From: Mesocentrotus franciscanus
Taxonomy: Eukaryota; Echinodermata; Echinoidea; Camarodonta; Strongylocentrotidae
NCBI GenBank assembly: GCA_037976565.1
Contig: CP137684.1
Location: 24,789,010-24,853,009, forward strand
Length of the DNA: 64,000 nt
Reading direction: 5' to 3'
This document shows positions 11,061 through 22,145 of the stretch, in pieces. The number at the start of each line of letters is the position of its first letter. Position 1 is the first letter of the stretch. The notes beneath the pieces are model-generated. The model did not search any database. It was not told where the DNA came from and was given only the letters and a program-made list of their open reading frames with translations. The translations under genes were made by a program, and so were the position numbers.

Positions 11061-12251
11061 TTATTTTTATTTCCTCCACTTTTTTGTTCCGACGATAACT
11101 CAAGATCGGTACAGTCAATTTCTTTCAATTTTGGCACAGTCATGGGTCATTGTCATAAAACGTGACAGGAACATTTTCAAGGTCATCAGGTCATCGTGAC
11201 GTCATCCAGGCGCCATTTTGTGAAATCACATGATCAATCATATCTTCATGATGCGTCATCAAAGGTCATTCATATTCATATCACATATAATTCAGGTCAA
11301 GGGTCAACAGGTCATGTCGTCAAAATCACATAAAGGTCATGACGCGCGTACGCGCGCGTCAAAATTTAAAAAGCTCAAAATCACTTAACTATTAAACGAG
11401 AGTACGAATCAGGTCATTTTAAGCATTTCAAAATTTCCGTCCGTGCGCGTCCGCGCGCGCGTTATGCGCGCAGCGTACACATCGTAAAAACGCCGTTTTT
11501 TCGCATGGTTTTATTCCTGACACTATTTTTGACAATTTCCAACTATTTCCAGTCATTCTGACCTTCCATAATGCCACACGCGTGCGTCAAACTTTAAAAT
11601 TCGTGCGCGCGTCAATGGGCAATATAATGTAAAAAGTGGTAAAAACATGTCTATATAAAATCCGCCATAGCTCGTCAGAATGCCTAAAACCCCAAATTTT
11701 TAACATTTTCTGGAAGCCCATGAAATGTTTATGTGATTTCATGTAAAATTTTGTCCAATCGTATGTTCTGACGTCGTCATATTTGCATATGAACTCGAAA
11801 ATTTGATTTTGAAAATATGACATCATAATTTTTGTATTCATTTGACAATATTGCTGTAATAGGTTGTCGATTTTCTTCCAAATTTTGATATGTTGTAGCT
11901 GAGACAATTTTCTACCAATGCAGTCACCACGATTTTTCATTTTGACAAAGCATCATGGCGTATTTTTGCGATTAAAGGAGGCATGTCAATTTTCACATTT
12001 TGCGTGTATTCTCTATGGGACATGACTTTTTGTCAAAACTGGATTCTACATTCCGTCTTTCGCGAGCAATATCTCCGTCGTTTTAGCTTTGTTTTCGCTG
12101 AGCTTTGAGTATGTTGTAGCTGAGACAATAAGCTATCACAAATGTGTCCTTTTTTTTCGATTAGACGCCGGGATCATGCTCATATTTCACTTGCAAAGTG
12201 GGATTTGAGAATTCCATTTCCCGTTCACATGTAAACGCTATGGGAAATGTT

Positions 12252-12316
12252 TTGATATATCGGTAACACACTTGATTTCCGACCTCGAGATCCTGGTTCG
12301 AGTCCGGGCGTCTCAA
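12252..12316 (+). promoter_or_regulatory. tRNA-like module, second type, second copy
   Basis: Same as at 10,768 with one base fewer before the B box (GATCCTGG for GATCCCTGG). Confidence 0.55.
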
Positions 12317-12413
12317 AAAAATTTCTTCACTTTTTTTCTTTATGACCTTTCACTGATCATAAAAATTGAAGACAGACCACCTAATTCGTCTCCATGACGA
12401 ATTAAATGTCTAG

Positions 12414-12650
12414 TTAGTTGGTCTGTCGTAATCGACAGATCACCTATTAATTTCGTCAGAATTTTCTTTTTTATTTATTTATTTATTTATTCTTTATTAG
12501 GTGGTCTGTCGGCATCGACAGATCACCTATTAATTTCGTCAGAATTTTCTTTCTTTATTTATTAGGTGGTCTGTCGGTATCGACAGATCACCTATTAATT
12601 TCGTCAGAATTTTCTTTCTTCTTTATTTATTTATTTATTTATTTATTTTT
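12414..12650 (+). repeat. palindromic minisatellite, three units
   Basis: Three hairpin units at the 5' end of array copy 7, separated by (TTTA)n runs. The first unit has TTAGTTGG in place of TTAGGTGG. Confidence 0.85.
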
Positions 12651-13856
12651 ATTTATTTCTCCCCCCTTTTTTGTTCCTACGATAACTCAAGATCGGTTTT
12701 GTCAATTTCTTTCAATTTTGGCACAGTCATGGGTCATTGTCATGAGACATGACAGGAACATTTTCAAGGTCATCAAGTCTTCATGACGTCATCCAGGCGC
12801 CATTTTGTGTTTTTTTGTACTTTCAACTCATGATCATATCTTCATAACGGAAAGTCATTTCTCATTCATATTTATCATGATCAAGGTCAATATCCGTCCG
12901 GTCGATTTCAGGTCAAAAAACGCGCGCGCATGCGTACGTCCGCGTGTAAGCGCGCGCGCAAAATTAAAAAATGCTCCAAATCGTCTCAAATTCATTTTGG
13001 ATACGTTTCAGGCCATTTTAAGCATTTCGCAAAAAAACGCGCACACGCACATGCGCGCGCGTTTTCGCGCGTAACACCATTACACAACATAAAATCGCCA
13101 TTTTTTTCTTTCATGATATTTCCCATATTTTTCAAACAATTTGATACCATGTTTATCTCTTATTGACCATTAATAACAAGATGAGCGTCCGTTCAATATA
13201 AATGTCCGTGCGCGCGAGCTCTTGTAATACATAGCATATATGGGCAAAAACATGCCTATACAAAATTCATTGTAACTCTTCAGAATGGATGGGAACTCCC
13301 AATTTTTTTCATATTTGGATAGATTATGAGTCGGAGATATGATTTCATGTCTCATTTGACCCTCAATTAACTCATGACGTCATCATAATGGCCTCCGAAC
13401 TCAAAATTTCAATTTGCATATTATGACGTCAGCATATTTTTGGAAAATTGATTGTATCTCTGTAAATATTGATCGATTTTCTTCCAAATTTTGATATGTT
13501 CTAGCTGAGACAATTCTCTACAAATGCAGTCACCACGATTTTCATTTTGACAAAGGCATCATGGCGTATTTTTGCGATTAAAGGAGGCATGTCAATTTTT
13601 CACATTTTGCGTGTATTCTCTATGGGACATGACTTTTTCTCAAAACTGGATTCTACATTCCGTCTTTCGCGAGCAATATCTCCGTCGTTTTAGTTTTGTT
13701 TTTGCTGAGCTTTGAGTATGTTGTAGCTGAGACAATAAGCTATCACAAGTGTGCCCTTTATTTTTCGATCAGATGCCGGGATCATGCTCATATTTCACTT
13801 GCAAAGTGGGATTTGAGAATTCCATTTTCCGTTCACGTGTAATGTCTATGTGGATT

Positions 13857-13937
13857 ATTTTGGTATAGTGGTCATAGCACTTGCCTCCCATTCCGGCGAC
13901 CCAAGTTCGATTCCTGGTGGGTCATTTTTTTTTTTTT
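13857..13937 (+). promoter_or_regulatory. tRNA-Gly-like pol III module, second copy
   Basis: Same sequence as at 6,469, with A box at 13,861, B box near 13,905 and a T run at 13,925-13,937. It sits at the same position in array copy 7. Confidence 0.7.
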
Positions 13938-14249
13938 GCCGTCGTTTTAAATTTGATTTTATGATCTTCTTCGACTATTATAACATATTATCATATACAA
14001 TCACAAACAATGTAATAAAATGCCTAATTTTGCGTGTTATATCTATGGGAGAAGAATGTCAATCGTTTGAGTACAACCCTATGGGAAATCTGGTATTAAA
14101 CCTAATATAGGGTGTATCTCCCAACTCTGCTACAATATCAAATCACCTTGCTAGTCTCCTTCCCAGACGTTTTTACTTTTTCCAGTTATTCAGCCCAAGG
14201 TATATGCATGTTTACGTCTCTCCCGTGGACATAGAATTGTTTACTTGTC

Positions 14250-14590
14250 TATACTTCTCTCTTTCTCTATATTAAATTCTATTTATGCTGGATATATTGA
14301 ATGCATCGTTCTCCATTGCATCTCTCTCTTTCTCCTCTCTCTTGCTCTGTTTCCCTTCTCCTCTCTTATTTTGCCCCTCTCCTTCTCTTGCTCTGTCTCT
14401 GCATATATATCTCTCTCTACTCTTTTACCCTCTCCCTCTCTCTCTGCCTCCCTCTACCCTCTTGCCTTGCCTCCCTCTTATTCTCTTGCTCTGTCTCCCT
14501 CTGCCTCTGCCCTTCTCTTTTCTTCTCTCTCTCACCTCTACCTCTCCCGCCTCTGGTTCTCGTTCTCCTTCTATTATGTCTTGTAATGTT
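14250..14590 (+). repeat. polypyrimidine tract, second copy
   Basis: Near-identical to 6,860-7,205 with small length changes, within array copy 7. Confidence 0.85.
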
Positions 14591-14832
14591 CCTTAATTTT
14601 CTACAGCTCTGCCCTTTGCCCTTTGGCCTTGGAACTCAAAATACGAATTTGCATATTATGACGTCAGCATATTTATGGAAAATTGATTGTATCTCTAAAT
14701 ATGGATCGATTTTCTTCCAAATTTTGATATGTTGTAGCTAAGACAATTTTCTACAAGATCAGTTATTCAGATTACATAACAGACCACCTAATTCGTCCTC
14801 ATGACGAATTACATTTCTAGTTTATTTATTTT

Positions 14833-15332
14833 NNNNNNNNNNNNNNNNNNNNNNNNNNNNNNNNNNNNNNNNNNNNNNNNNNNNNNNNNNNNNNNNNNNN
14901 NNNNNNNNNNNNNNNNNNNNNNNNNNNNNNNNNNNNNNNNNNNNNNNNNNNNNNNNNNNNNNNNNNNNNNNNNNNNNNNNNNNNNNNNNNNNNNNNNNNN
15001 NNNNNNNNNNNNNNNNNNNNNNNNNNNNNNNNNNNNNNNNNNNNNNNNNNNNNNNNNNNNNNNNNNNNNNNNNNNNNNNNNNNNNNNNNNNNNNNNNNNN
15101 NNNNNNNNNNNNNNNNNNNNNNNNNNNNNNNNNNNNNNNNNNNNNNNNNNNNNNNNNNNNNNNNNNNNNNNNNNNNNNNNNNNNNNNNNNNNNNNNNNNN
15201 NNNNNNNNNNNNNNNNNNNNNNNNNNNNNNNNNNNNNNNNNNNNNNNNNNNNNNNNNNNNNNNNNNNNNNNNNNNNNNNNNNNNNNNNNNNNNNNNNNNN
15301 NNNNNNNNNNNNNNNNNNNNNNNNNNNNNNNN
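14833..15332. other. assembly gap (500 N)
   Basis: Exactly 500 undetermined bases, probably a placeholder of arbitrary size. It falls at the start of a minisatellite-type TTTA run, so the array and the Helentron beyond it may not be truly adjacent. Confidence 0.99.
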
Positions 15333-15395
15333 AATACTGAATGAAACTTGAATCTGGAAATCTTGAATCGAATCAAAACTGGAACAGAATATTTC

Positions 15396-16370
15396 TAAAG
15401 ATTGTATTGCCATTTTTAGAAGACATAATTATTGTCAATTATAAAGAAATTATTGGCAGTTTCTAGAAGGAATTAAAAGTAAACTGAAATAAAAAGAAGA
15501 ACAATAGAGGGAAAGGAATCTAACTCTAATTCCTGGAACTTGATAAGACCATACTTACAGTTGAAAGCAGTAATATTGTAAATCTTGGGAAAGAAAAAGA
15601 GGTATACATTTAAAGAGTAAAGTAGATTGGAAAAGTAGTCGTTCAAGATAAATATTGGAAGTTTGAAGGACTGTATTGCCATTTTAGAAGACATAATTAT
15701 TGTCAATTACAAAGAAATTATTAGCAGTTTCTAGAAGGAATTAAAAGTAAACTGAAATAATAAAAGAAGAATAATAGAGGAACAGGAATCTAATTCTAAT
15801 TCCTGGAACTTGATAAGACCATAATTACAGTTGAAAGCAGTAATATTGTAAATCTTGGGAAAAGAAAAAGAGGTATACATTTTAAAGAGTAAAGTAGATT
15901 GGAAAGTAGTCGTTGAAGATAATATTGGAAGTTTTAAGGACTGTATTACGATTTTAGAAGACAAAATTGCTGTCAATTAGAAAAAATTTTGGCAGTTTCT
16001 AGAAGGAATTAAAAGCAAAGTGAAATAAAAAGAAGAACAATAGAGAAAAGCAATCTAATTCTAATTCCTAGAACTTGATAAGACCTCTATTAGAATTCAA
16101 AACAGTAGTATTAGTAATCTTGGGAAAGTAAAAGAGCGTATACACAGCAAAGAATAAAGAAGATTGAACAAAATAGTGTGAAGAAGGCAATATTGCAAGT
16201 TTGAAAGACTGTATTGCCATTTTAGAAGACATAATTACTGTAAATTAGAAAGAAATTATTGGCAGTTTCTAAAAGGAATTAAAAGCAAACTGAAATAAAA
16301 AGAAGAACAATAGCGAGAAAGCAATTTAATTCTAATTCCTAGAACTTGATAAGACCATAATCACAAAAAA
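15396..16370 (+). repeat. ~268-bp tandem repeat, four units
   Basis: TTCTAGAAGGAATTAAAAG (TTCTAAAAGG in the last unit) recurs at 15,461, 15,729, 15,997 and 16,267, with 268-270-bp spacing and matching flanks. No ORF is supported. It lies about 0.6 kb upstream of the first Helentron ORF and may be part of that element's 5' region. Confidence 0.85.
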
Positions 16371-16379
16371 TTTGTGTCA

Positions 16380-16650
16380 ATATATAGAGTCCTAGAAAAG
16401 TGAGCGGTTGATTGTAAAGAGAAAAGGAAAGAAATCCTTCGATATATAGTGTTCAGAATTTTAAAAATAAAAGTAAGCTTGATTGCAGAGAGAGTAAGAA
16501 AGAAGATTGGGTCAGGATATATATATAGTTTTAGAAATATAAGTGAGGTTGATTGATTTGAGAGAGAATAAGAAAGATATTTTGGTCAGGATATAAAGTG
16601 AACCTGTTTGCAGAGAGAGAGTAACAAAGAAATTAGCAATTTGGGAACTT
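16380..16650 (+). repeat. degenerate ~70-bp repeats
   Basis: Four diverged units containing TTGATTG and AGAGAGA(G)TAAGAAAGA at roughly 70-bp spacing, following the 268-bp repeats. Confidence 0.6.
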
Positions 16651-16962
16651 ATATAGGCCTACAATACATTTAGGCTATTAATGACCTCATAATTTTAATA
16701 AAAAACGCCATCTTGAGACAAAAACATTATAGCTCCTTAACACAGTACAAGCTAGTGTATATAAAGCTAGGCTATTGAAATACCATAGAGTTTAATATCA
16801 GTAAGGATTAGTTTTTCATAATTCACAATAGGAATATTTAAATAAAAGACTATTGGAGTAAGGAATATATACAGAACATTATATATCAAAGTTACAGAAC
16901 CGTTAATTGTAGACTTGTAATTATTAACCAGAACTGTTGCAAGTATATAAGCAAAATTTACC

Positions 16963-18180
16963 ATGATGGATACAATTGAATTTAAGAAAACACTTGATGA
17001 AATCATGAATATACTGACTAGTTGTGCATTGGTGACCAACCCAGAGCTTAATGAATGCTGTATCTGTAACAATGAAATCAAAGAAAATGAAAGTGATGCA
17101 AGATGTGACTGTTGTAGTAAGCATTTTCATGTGACATGTATGGGATTCCCTTGTGAAGACAGACTGAGTGACCTGACATTGATCTGGATTTGTTCATTTT
17201 GTGGCAATAACAACATTGCTCATCGCATGTTTGATAAAGTATGCATCCCTTCTCATTTCAATAGATACAAAGTCCTTGATGAAGAACGTGATGAATACTG
17301 TTGCAGTACTGACTTGCCCCAATCATCTAAGAACGACAGAAGGAAATATACCAGATCAAAGAAGAGGTATGCAAAGAAGGGGAAGAAACCCAGTATGTTG
17401 CCTGAAAAACGATGTATTGATGACATGAAAATGAGTGACTGTGACAGATGTAAACCTGATCCTGTAGACAGAGAAAATCCATCTCAATCAGATTATGAAC
17501 AATTGAGAAATGAAGAATTTGAAGATGATGCTGATGACTGGGTTACTGTAAAATCAAGAAAGACAAAATGGATGGAGAAAATAAAAGACAGAAAATTGTA
17601 TTCCAAATCAACAGTTGATCATCGAACAGACCGGAAAATCAAGAGAAGATCAGTGAATGGTGTAGTCTTGGAACCAGGTGTGACTTACATTGGCAAAGCA
17701 ATGAAGACATTCTATGAAAGTCATGAGAAAAAAAATGGAAACCGAAAGAAAAATGTATGTAAGGAAAACAAGAATGTGAAAAGAGAAGATGTCAGTTTGC
17801 AGTCTTATACAGAAACTCTTTTGGCTATATATGCATACAGTGTGCAATCCCCACATTCAATGAAATTGTACAGTGAGACCTGTGTGCAAATTGAAACGAT
17901 GCAGACACGATCTTGGGCTGACGTAGCAGGTTATTTGCCATCTCGATCAAGAACAGATTCATGTGTTGATATTCATGCCTGCACTCGTAATCTTTTTGAA
18001 CAGATCAAGGATTTCCGAATGTACAGAGTTCATGCTGGTGGCAAGAGAAAAGAAGCAAAGAACAAGAAAGGTCGAGCAAGGAACAAGAAAGGTCAGTCTT
18101 CCAAAGCCGGGAAAAAGGCACTGATGGAAATCACTCTTCTGATAAATCAGAGATTAGATTTGACAAAGATGAAGGAATAG
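16963..18180 (+). CDS. Helentron N-terminal protein with PHD-type zinc finger
   Basis: A 405-residue ORF starting MMDTIEFKK. Residues 32-80 carry a C4HC3 array: C32, C35, C48, C51, H56, C59, C77, C80, with a tryptophan two residues before the last pair. This spacing fits a PHD finger, which in other proteins reads histone tails. Beyond about residue 110 the chain is Lys/Arg- and acidic-rich and low in complexity. A frameshift near 18,125 ends the ORF early, and the next frame continues the same composition. It is the first ORF of the element, immediately after the repeat-rich 5' region. PHD or related zinc fingers are known in Helitron-encoded proteins; chromatin targeting here is inference. 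Confidence 0.8.
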   Translation: MMDTIEFKKTLDEIMNILTSCALVTNPELNECCICNNEIKENESDARCDCCSKHFHVTCMGFPCEDRLSDLTLIWICSFCGNNNIAHRMFDKVCIPSHFNRYKVLDEERDEYCCSTDLPQSSKNDRRKYTRSKKRYAKKGKKPSMLPEKRCIDDMKMSDCDRCKPDPVDRENPSQSDYEQLRNEEFEDDADDWVTVKSRKTKWMEKIKDRKLYSKSTVDHRTDRKIKRRSVNGVVLEPGVTYIGKAMKTFYESHEKKNGNRKKNVCKENKNVKREDVSLQSYTETLLAIYAYSVQSPHSMKLYSETCVQIETMQTRSWADVAGYLPSRSRTDSCVDIHACTRNLFEQIKDFRMYRVHAGGKRKEAKNKKGRARNKKGQSSKAGKKALMEITLLINQRLDLTKMKE

Positions 18181-18969
18181 AATTAGCAGTAAAGAATGAG
18201 AAGCTGGATACAAAGAAATCTATGAATGCAAGTGACCAAGGACTTGATCCAAATACATGTAAAAATGATGAACACTCAGACCAGCATATTTGCAATATGA
18301 AAGACAACAAAGGTTCAGATGGAGTTGTGCAGGACGATTCAAAGAATAATCTGTTGAAATCAAATTTTGATGAAAATAGGGAAATTGAAACAGACGATGA
18401 TAGTGGCAGTGATGTTCACATACCAGTGAAACGTTCGTGCAAGAAATTGTATAGAATCTGATAGTGATACAGACGCAAGTCCTGGATATGATTTATGCGA
18501 TAGAAGTGTTTCACCAGAACGCAATATGCCTTTGAATGTTTGTGATAGACCAAAAGATATGCCCAGAAATGAACCAGTAGACAATGTCTGTGAATCAGTA
18601 TTGGAAAATGATGATATGATGAAAAATGATTTTTCATATGTTTCAGATGGTGTAGAAGAAGATGCAGTGTTTGATAATGACTTAAAGAATAGAAGCTTTG
18701 ATACACTAAAACATGGTACAGACAATGATACTGATATGTCATTTATTGATGATGCTCATTCAATAAATCCTTTAGAATCTTCTTCAGATTCATATATCAA
18801 AGATGAAGACATTGAAAAGGCAATAGATGCTAATATGTACACATGTACTGATGAAACAGAAACAGAAGTTGAATTTGTAGCAGATCTTGGATTACGTGAT
18901 AGACCGGATAAAGATTTCAAATTTGTACCCTCCAGAATAATGACAAACAGAACATTTGTTCAAAACTGA
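18181..18969 (+). pseudogene. Helentron acidic linker, frameshifted
   Basis: Two plus-strand frames (about 18,140-18,461 and 18,526-18,969) encode Asp/Glu/Ser/Asn-rich, low-complexity sequence without a recognisable domain. It connects the PHD finger segment to the OTU domain. The frame changes near 18,445 and again near 18,962, the latter within an AAAA run. It probably forms a disordered linker in the intact protein. Confidence 0.6.
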
Positions 18970-19679
18970 ATATCAGATATATAGGCAAAAGCTGTGATTC
19001 AAGGTTAGATAAAAATAGCTTTATTGGAGTTCCTTTACAGAGTAAACAAATTACTGGTGATGGCAATTGTTTCTTTCATTCCTATGTAATTTCTGGAACT
19101 GAGCGTAATTATGCAATTCTAAGAAATGCCACTGTGAAACATTTATTGCAAACCAAGGACATGTTTAGTAATACATTGAGGCAAGAGTATAGAACAGTCA
19201 GAGAATATGTTCTGAAACGTGGAATAATGGAAGACGGAACATGGGCTACAGATACTGAAATTAGTGCTTTAGCAAATTTAATCGATACTGATATTTATTC
19301 ATACAATGACCAAGTACCATGTTGGCAATTGTACTCTGCAAAGAAACCTGGAAGAATAAATATTGTAACATCTGATAAGGGAATTTATATACTATACACA
19401 GGAAATGTTCACTTTAATGTTGTTGAATCTGTAGATTTTGTCAATTTCAATTCATTGGAACAGACAAGAACAACTAAAGAAGATAAAACGTCAAAGAGAA
19501 CCTTGCCATGTCCATCAAATCAGGCTGATGTTAAAATGAAGCATGTGTTCAAGAAGTGTAGATCCAAATGGCAGTTAGAAGAAGAAATTGATGAAGTAGT
19601 GGATAAGTCTCCTGAAACATTTCAAAACCATGTTGACCCAAAGGAAAACGTAGGCTTACGCTGGAGACTGGTACGATAA
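18970..19679 (+). CDS. OTU-family cysteine protease domain (Helentron)
   Basis: The frame reaching 19,679 contains TGDGNCFFHSY at about 19,056-19,088, the OTU signature with catalytic Asp and Cys, and GNVHFNVV near 19,405-19,428 supplying the catalytic His. Spacing of about 110 residues fits OTU proteases, which cleave ubiquitin or ubiquitin-like conjugates. The first in-frame Met (19,134) lies after the Cys motif, so the domain must be read from an upstream frame across the break near 18,962. OTU domains have been described in some Helitrons and in other transposons. Activity is not demonstrated by sequence alone. Confidence 0.8.
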
Positions 19680-19716
19680 ATCATGATAAGAAGAAAAGTA
19701 CTGCAAATCTTTTGAC

Positions 19717-20622
19717 ATGACATATGAACAGTGTGCAAGTAAATTTAGGAATGAACATCAGTCTGAATCAGTTGTTCACAACGAACGTAACACCAAGGAT
19801 GAAACCCTTGAAAGTGATCACAAAGACAAATGCACGAGTGTCAATACACAAATAACGCTTGTTGCCCAAGGGACATTCAATCAAGGTGATACAAGATTTG
19901 GTTACTCAAGTGGAAAGCAGTGTGTTGCCAATTCACTATCTGCACTGTTGTATAGCAAGGTAAAAATGCCAATGATTGGAAAAGTACAGATCTAGACAGG
20001 ATTTTGAACAACGGTGATGAATTATATCGTTACATACGACGATCCACTTCACTCGACCACGAATACTTATTGATATCTGATCTATTTGAATATTTGGATG
20101 CGTACGATGAATTGTTTAACATAGTATGTCGTGAACCAGTCACTGGATTGTTAGATGGAGATGAATTGATATTGGCCCAGTCTCTTTCGATGACATTGAA
20201 GCAAGCGTCGAAAAGAACTCTGTACTGATTCTGATGCATGTTTTGTGACATTTGCTGGAAGTACTTTGATTGTATTATCTGGTCAAGATGGTTTCTTTAT
20301 ATTTGATTCACATTCCAGAAGCAGTCGAGGTTTCCTGATTGATAACGGACACAGTGTCGTACTTAGTACCAAGTTGGCAAGGTGTGTACAAGCATTGCAT
20401 GAGGTTAGCAAAACAAGGGGATGCCCCATGCACACTGAATTTGAAGTAACTAGTGTATGTGCAAAAGCAACTTCCGGTAAGAATGAAACCTTGAAAGGCT
20501 ATCCACAGTTACAGGATTTTGTTTGTAGTCAAATTCTTCGTCAAATAGGCACAGTGAAAGTCAGTCTGGAAGCTCTGGATGTTCCATACATTGTGAAAGC
20601 TTTGATGAAGTTCAAAGATTGA
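19717..20622 (+). pseudogene. second cysteine protease, peptidase C76-like, in three frames
   Basis: Three successive frames (19,717-19,995; 20,004-20,228; 20,245-20,622) form one domain. The first holds QGDTRFGYSSGKQCVANSL, with the Gly-Lys-Gln-Cys motif placing a nucleophilic Cys. The third holds FFIFDSHSRSSRG, an Asp-x-His pair in the usual position of the acid and base. This layout is what I recall of the C76 (tegument-type deubiquitinase fold) domains annotated in many invertebrate transposon proteins; the family name is inference. Breaks at about 19,996 and 20,225 disrupt the frame. It lies directly after the OTU domain, so the element would carry two unrelated proteases. Confidence 0.6.
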
Positions 20623-22145
20623 ATGAGAGTGTTTCCCCACAAAGATGATTGTTAACCCAAATGTATTTCTCTTCCCTGAAAAGCAAATGAAACAACCATT
20701 CATGATGTACATTATAACGGTCAGCAATTAAAACTGAAGAGTGTCACAATTGGCTTAACCAAATTAAAAGAATCACAGCTAAATAATAGTTGTCTTCTGA
20801 AAAGAAATGACTCTATAAAAACAGAATATGAAAATGAACATAAAGGAGATTTCAAAAATTGTACTAAATGTGGAAAAGACTCTGATAGATTGAATTTAGT
20901 GAACAAAGTTCAGAATTCCAACTCTATCTTAAGCAGAAACGAAAATGGAGTAACCTCGAAAGTGATGCGAAAGTTGATGTTGACCTTGGCAAGGAAATTC
21001 GAAAAACCAAATTGGTGAAAATGAATGAGAACGACAGCTTAAGAATTGATGCAAGCGAATGTGCTGATAGTCATGATGAATTAATAATAATTGGAGAAGT
21101 TCATGTTAGAAATGTAGACCATGGAAAGAAAAAACGTAAAACAGACAAAGTTCTAATCAAATTAGGAAGCGCAGGAGACAGCAAATGAGAGAAAAACGAG
21201 CCTTGACCAAAGATGAAATCATTAAGAAAAAGGAAAAGTGTCTTCACAATGCGCAAATGAAGAAAATTAAAGCGAAGAATAAATATAAAATGATTTAACC
21301 TACAAAATGGAAAAAATAAATGAAGTAAAACAAAGACAAAAAGAGAATTACAAAAATGATTTATCACACAAAATAAAGCAAGGAACTTATGTGAAACAAA
21401 GGCAAAAAGAAATGTATAAAGAGGATTCCAATTTAGGAACATACAGCTAAATATTATGAAAACCAAATATCATTGTGATTTACATTATATAAAAGAAAAT
21501 TTTGTATAGAAATAAACAAAAATATTTGAGAAATGAGGGATTCAAAAAAATGTTAAAACAGTAATGATAATAAAATAAAATGAAAAATGAAAATATGAAA
21601 CCAATGAAATATTGAACAAAGATGCAACAAAAGCAAAATAGAACTAAATATCAGAACATTGAAGATTTCAAAGAAAAGCACAAAGCAAAAAGCAGAATGA
21701 GAAACAAATATCAGAACATTGAAGATTTCAAACAAAAGCACAAGAGCAGAATGAGAGGCAGAATGAGAAACAAATATCAGAACATTGAAGATTTCAAACA
21801 AAAGCACAAGAGCAGAATGAGAAGCAGAATGAGAAGCAAATATCAGAACATTGAAGATTTCAAACAAAAGCACAAGAGCATAATGAGAAGCAGAATGAGA
21901 AGCAAATATCAGAACATTGAAGATAAACAAAAGCACAAAAGCAGAATGAGAAGCAAATATCAGAACGATGAAGATTTAAACATATAAATAAGGCAAATAT
22001 GAAAATATTGTCCAAAATTAGATATAAAGGCAAAGAATTTAAGGAAAAGAAATTGATGAGCTTAAAATGAAATATAAAAGAATTGAAAATATAGGCAAAA
22101 TGTAATAAAACGAAATCAAAAAGGTCTTTACTTCGAACAGTAAAA
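20623..22145 (+). pseudogene. degenerate Lys-rich linker of the Helentron
   Basis: No ORF longer than a few dozen codons outside 21,622-21,987. Fragments are lysine- and asparagine-rich and include a CTKCGKD stretch near 20,860. At 21,250-21,440 they show imperfect KYKND/NYKND units like those of the repeat that follows. The whole stretch looks like decayed coding sequence joining the protease and DUF6570-like regions. Confidence 0.5.
21622..21987 (+). repeat. protein tandem repeat, KYQNIEDFKQKHKS units
   Basis: A 121-residue ORF made of six near-identical units of 15-23 residues with core KYQNIEDFKQKHKS followed by variable SRMR arginine extensions. It is highly basic and probably helical. 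Comparable KY-x-N repeats occur in other Helitron-encoded proteins. The DNA repeat is nearly perfect, which suggests recent unit expansion. Confidence 0.75.

Larger units (their letters stand above)
10930..12413 (+). mobile_element. Helentron-like (HINE) repeat, array copy 6
   Basis: A 1,484-bp unit that starts directly with TTAGGTGGTCTGTCG after the preceding CTAG, so both termini are visible. It has two minisatellite units, the half-site block, the CG-rich block, the second-type tRNA-like module at 12,252-12,316, the subterminal inverted repeat and stem-loop, and CTAG at 12,410-12,413. This is the best copy for defining the element ends. Confidence 0.7.
12414..14820 (+). mobile_element. Helentron-like (HINE) repeat, array copy 7 (long form)
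   Basis: Begins with TTAGTTGGTCTGTCG and three minisatellite units. Its 3' half (about 13,400-14,820) is almost identical to that of copy 3, including the tRNA-like module, T run and polypyrimidine tract. It ends with the inverted repeat, stem-loop and CTAG at 14,817-14,820, just before the assembly gap. Confidence 0.65.

Noticed and set aside
14801..15413. ORFs spanning the first N gap
   Set aside because: They exist only because N codons are not stops.
14821..16963. The flanking repeat array as the direct non-autonomous partner of the autonomous Helentron
   Set aside because: Kept as a hypothesis only: the autonomous element's ends are not visible, and the AATTCGTC/GACGAATT hairpin was not found downstream of 27,394.
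21553..21936. 127-residue minus-strand ORF of hydrophobic repeats
   Set aside because: Antisense shadow of the KYQN repeat.
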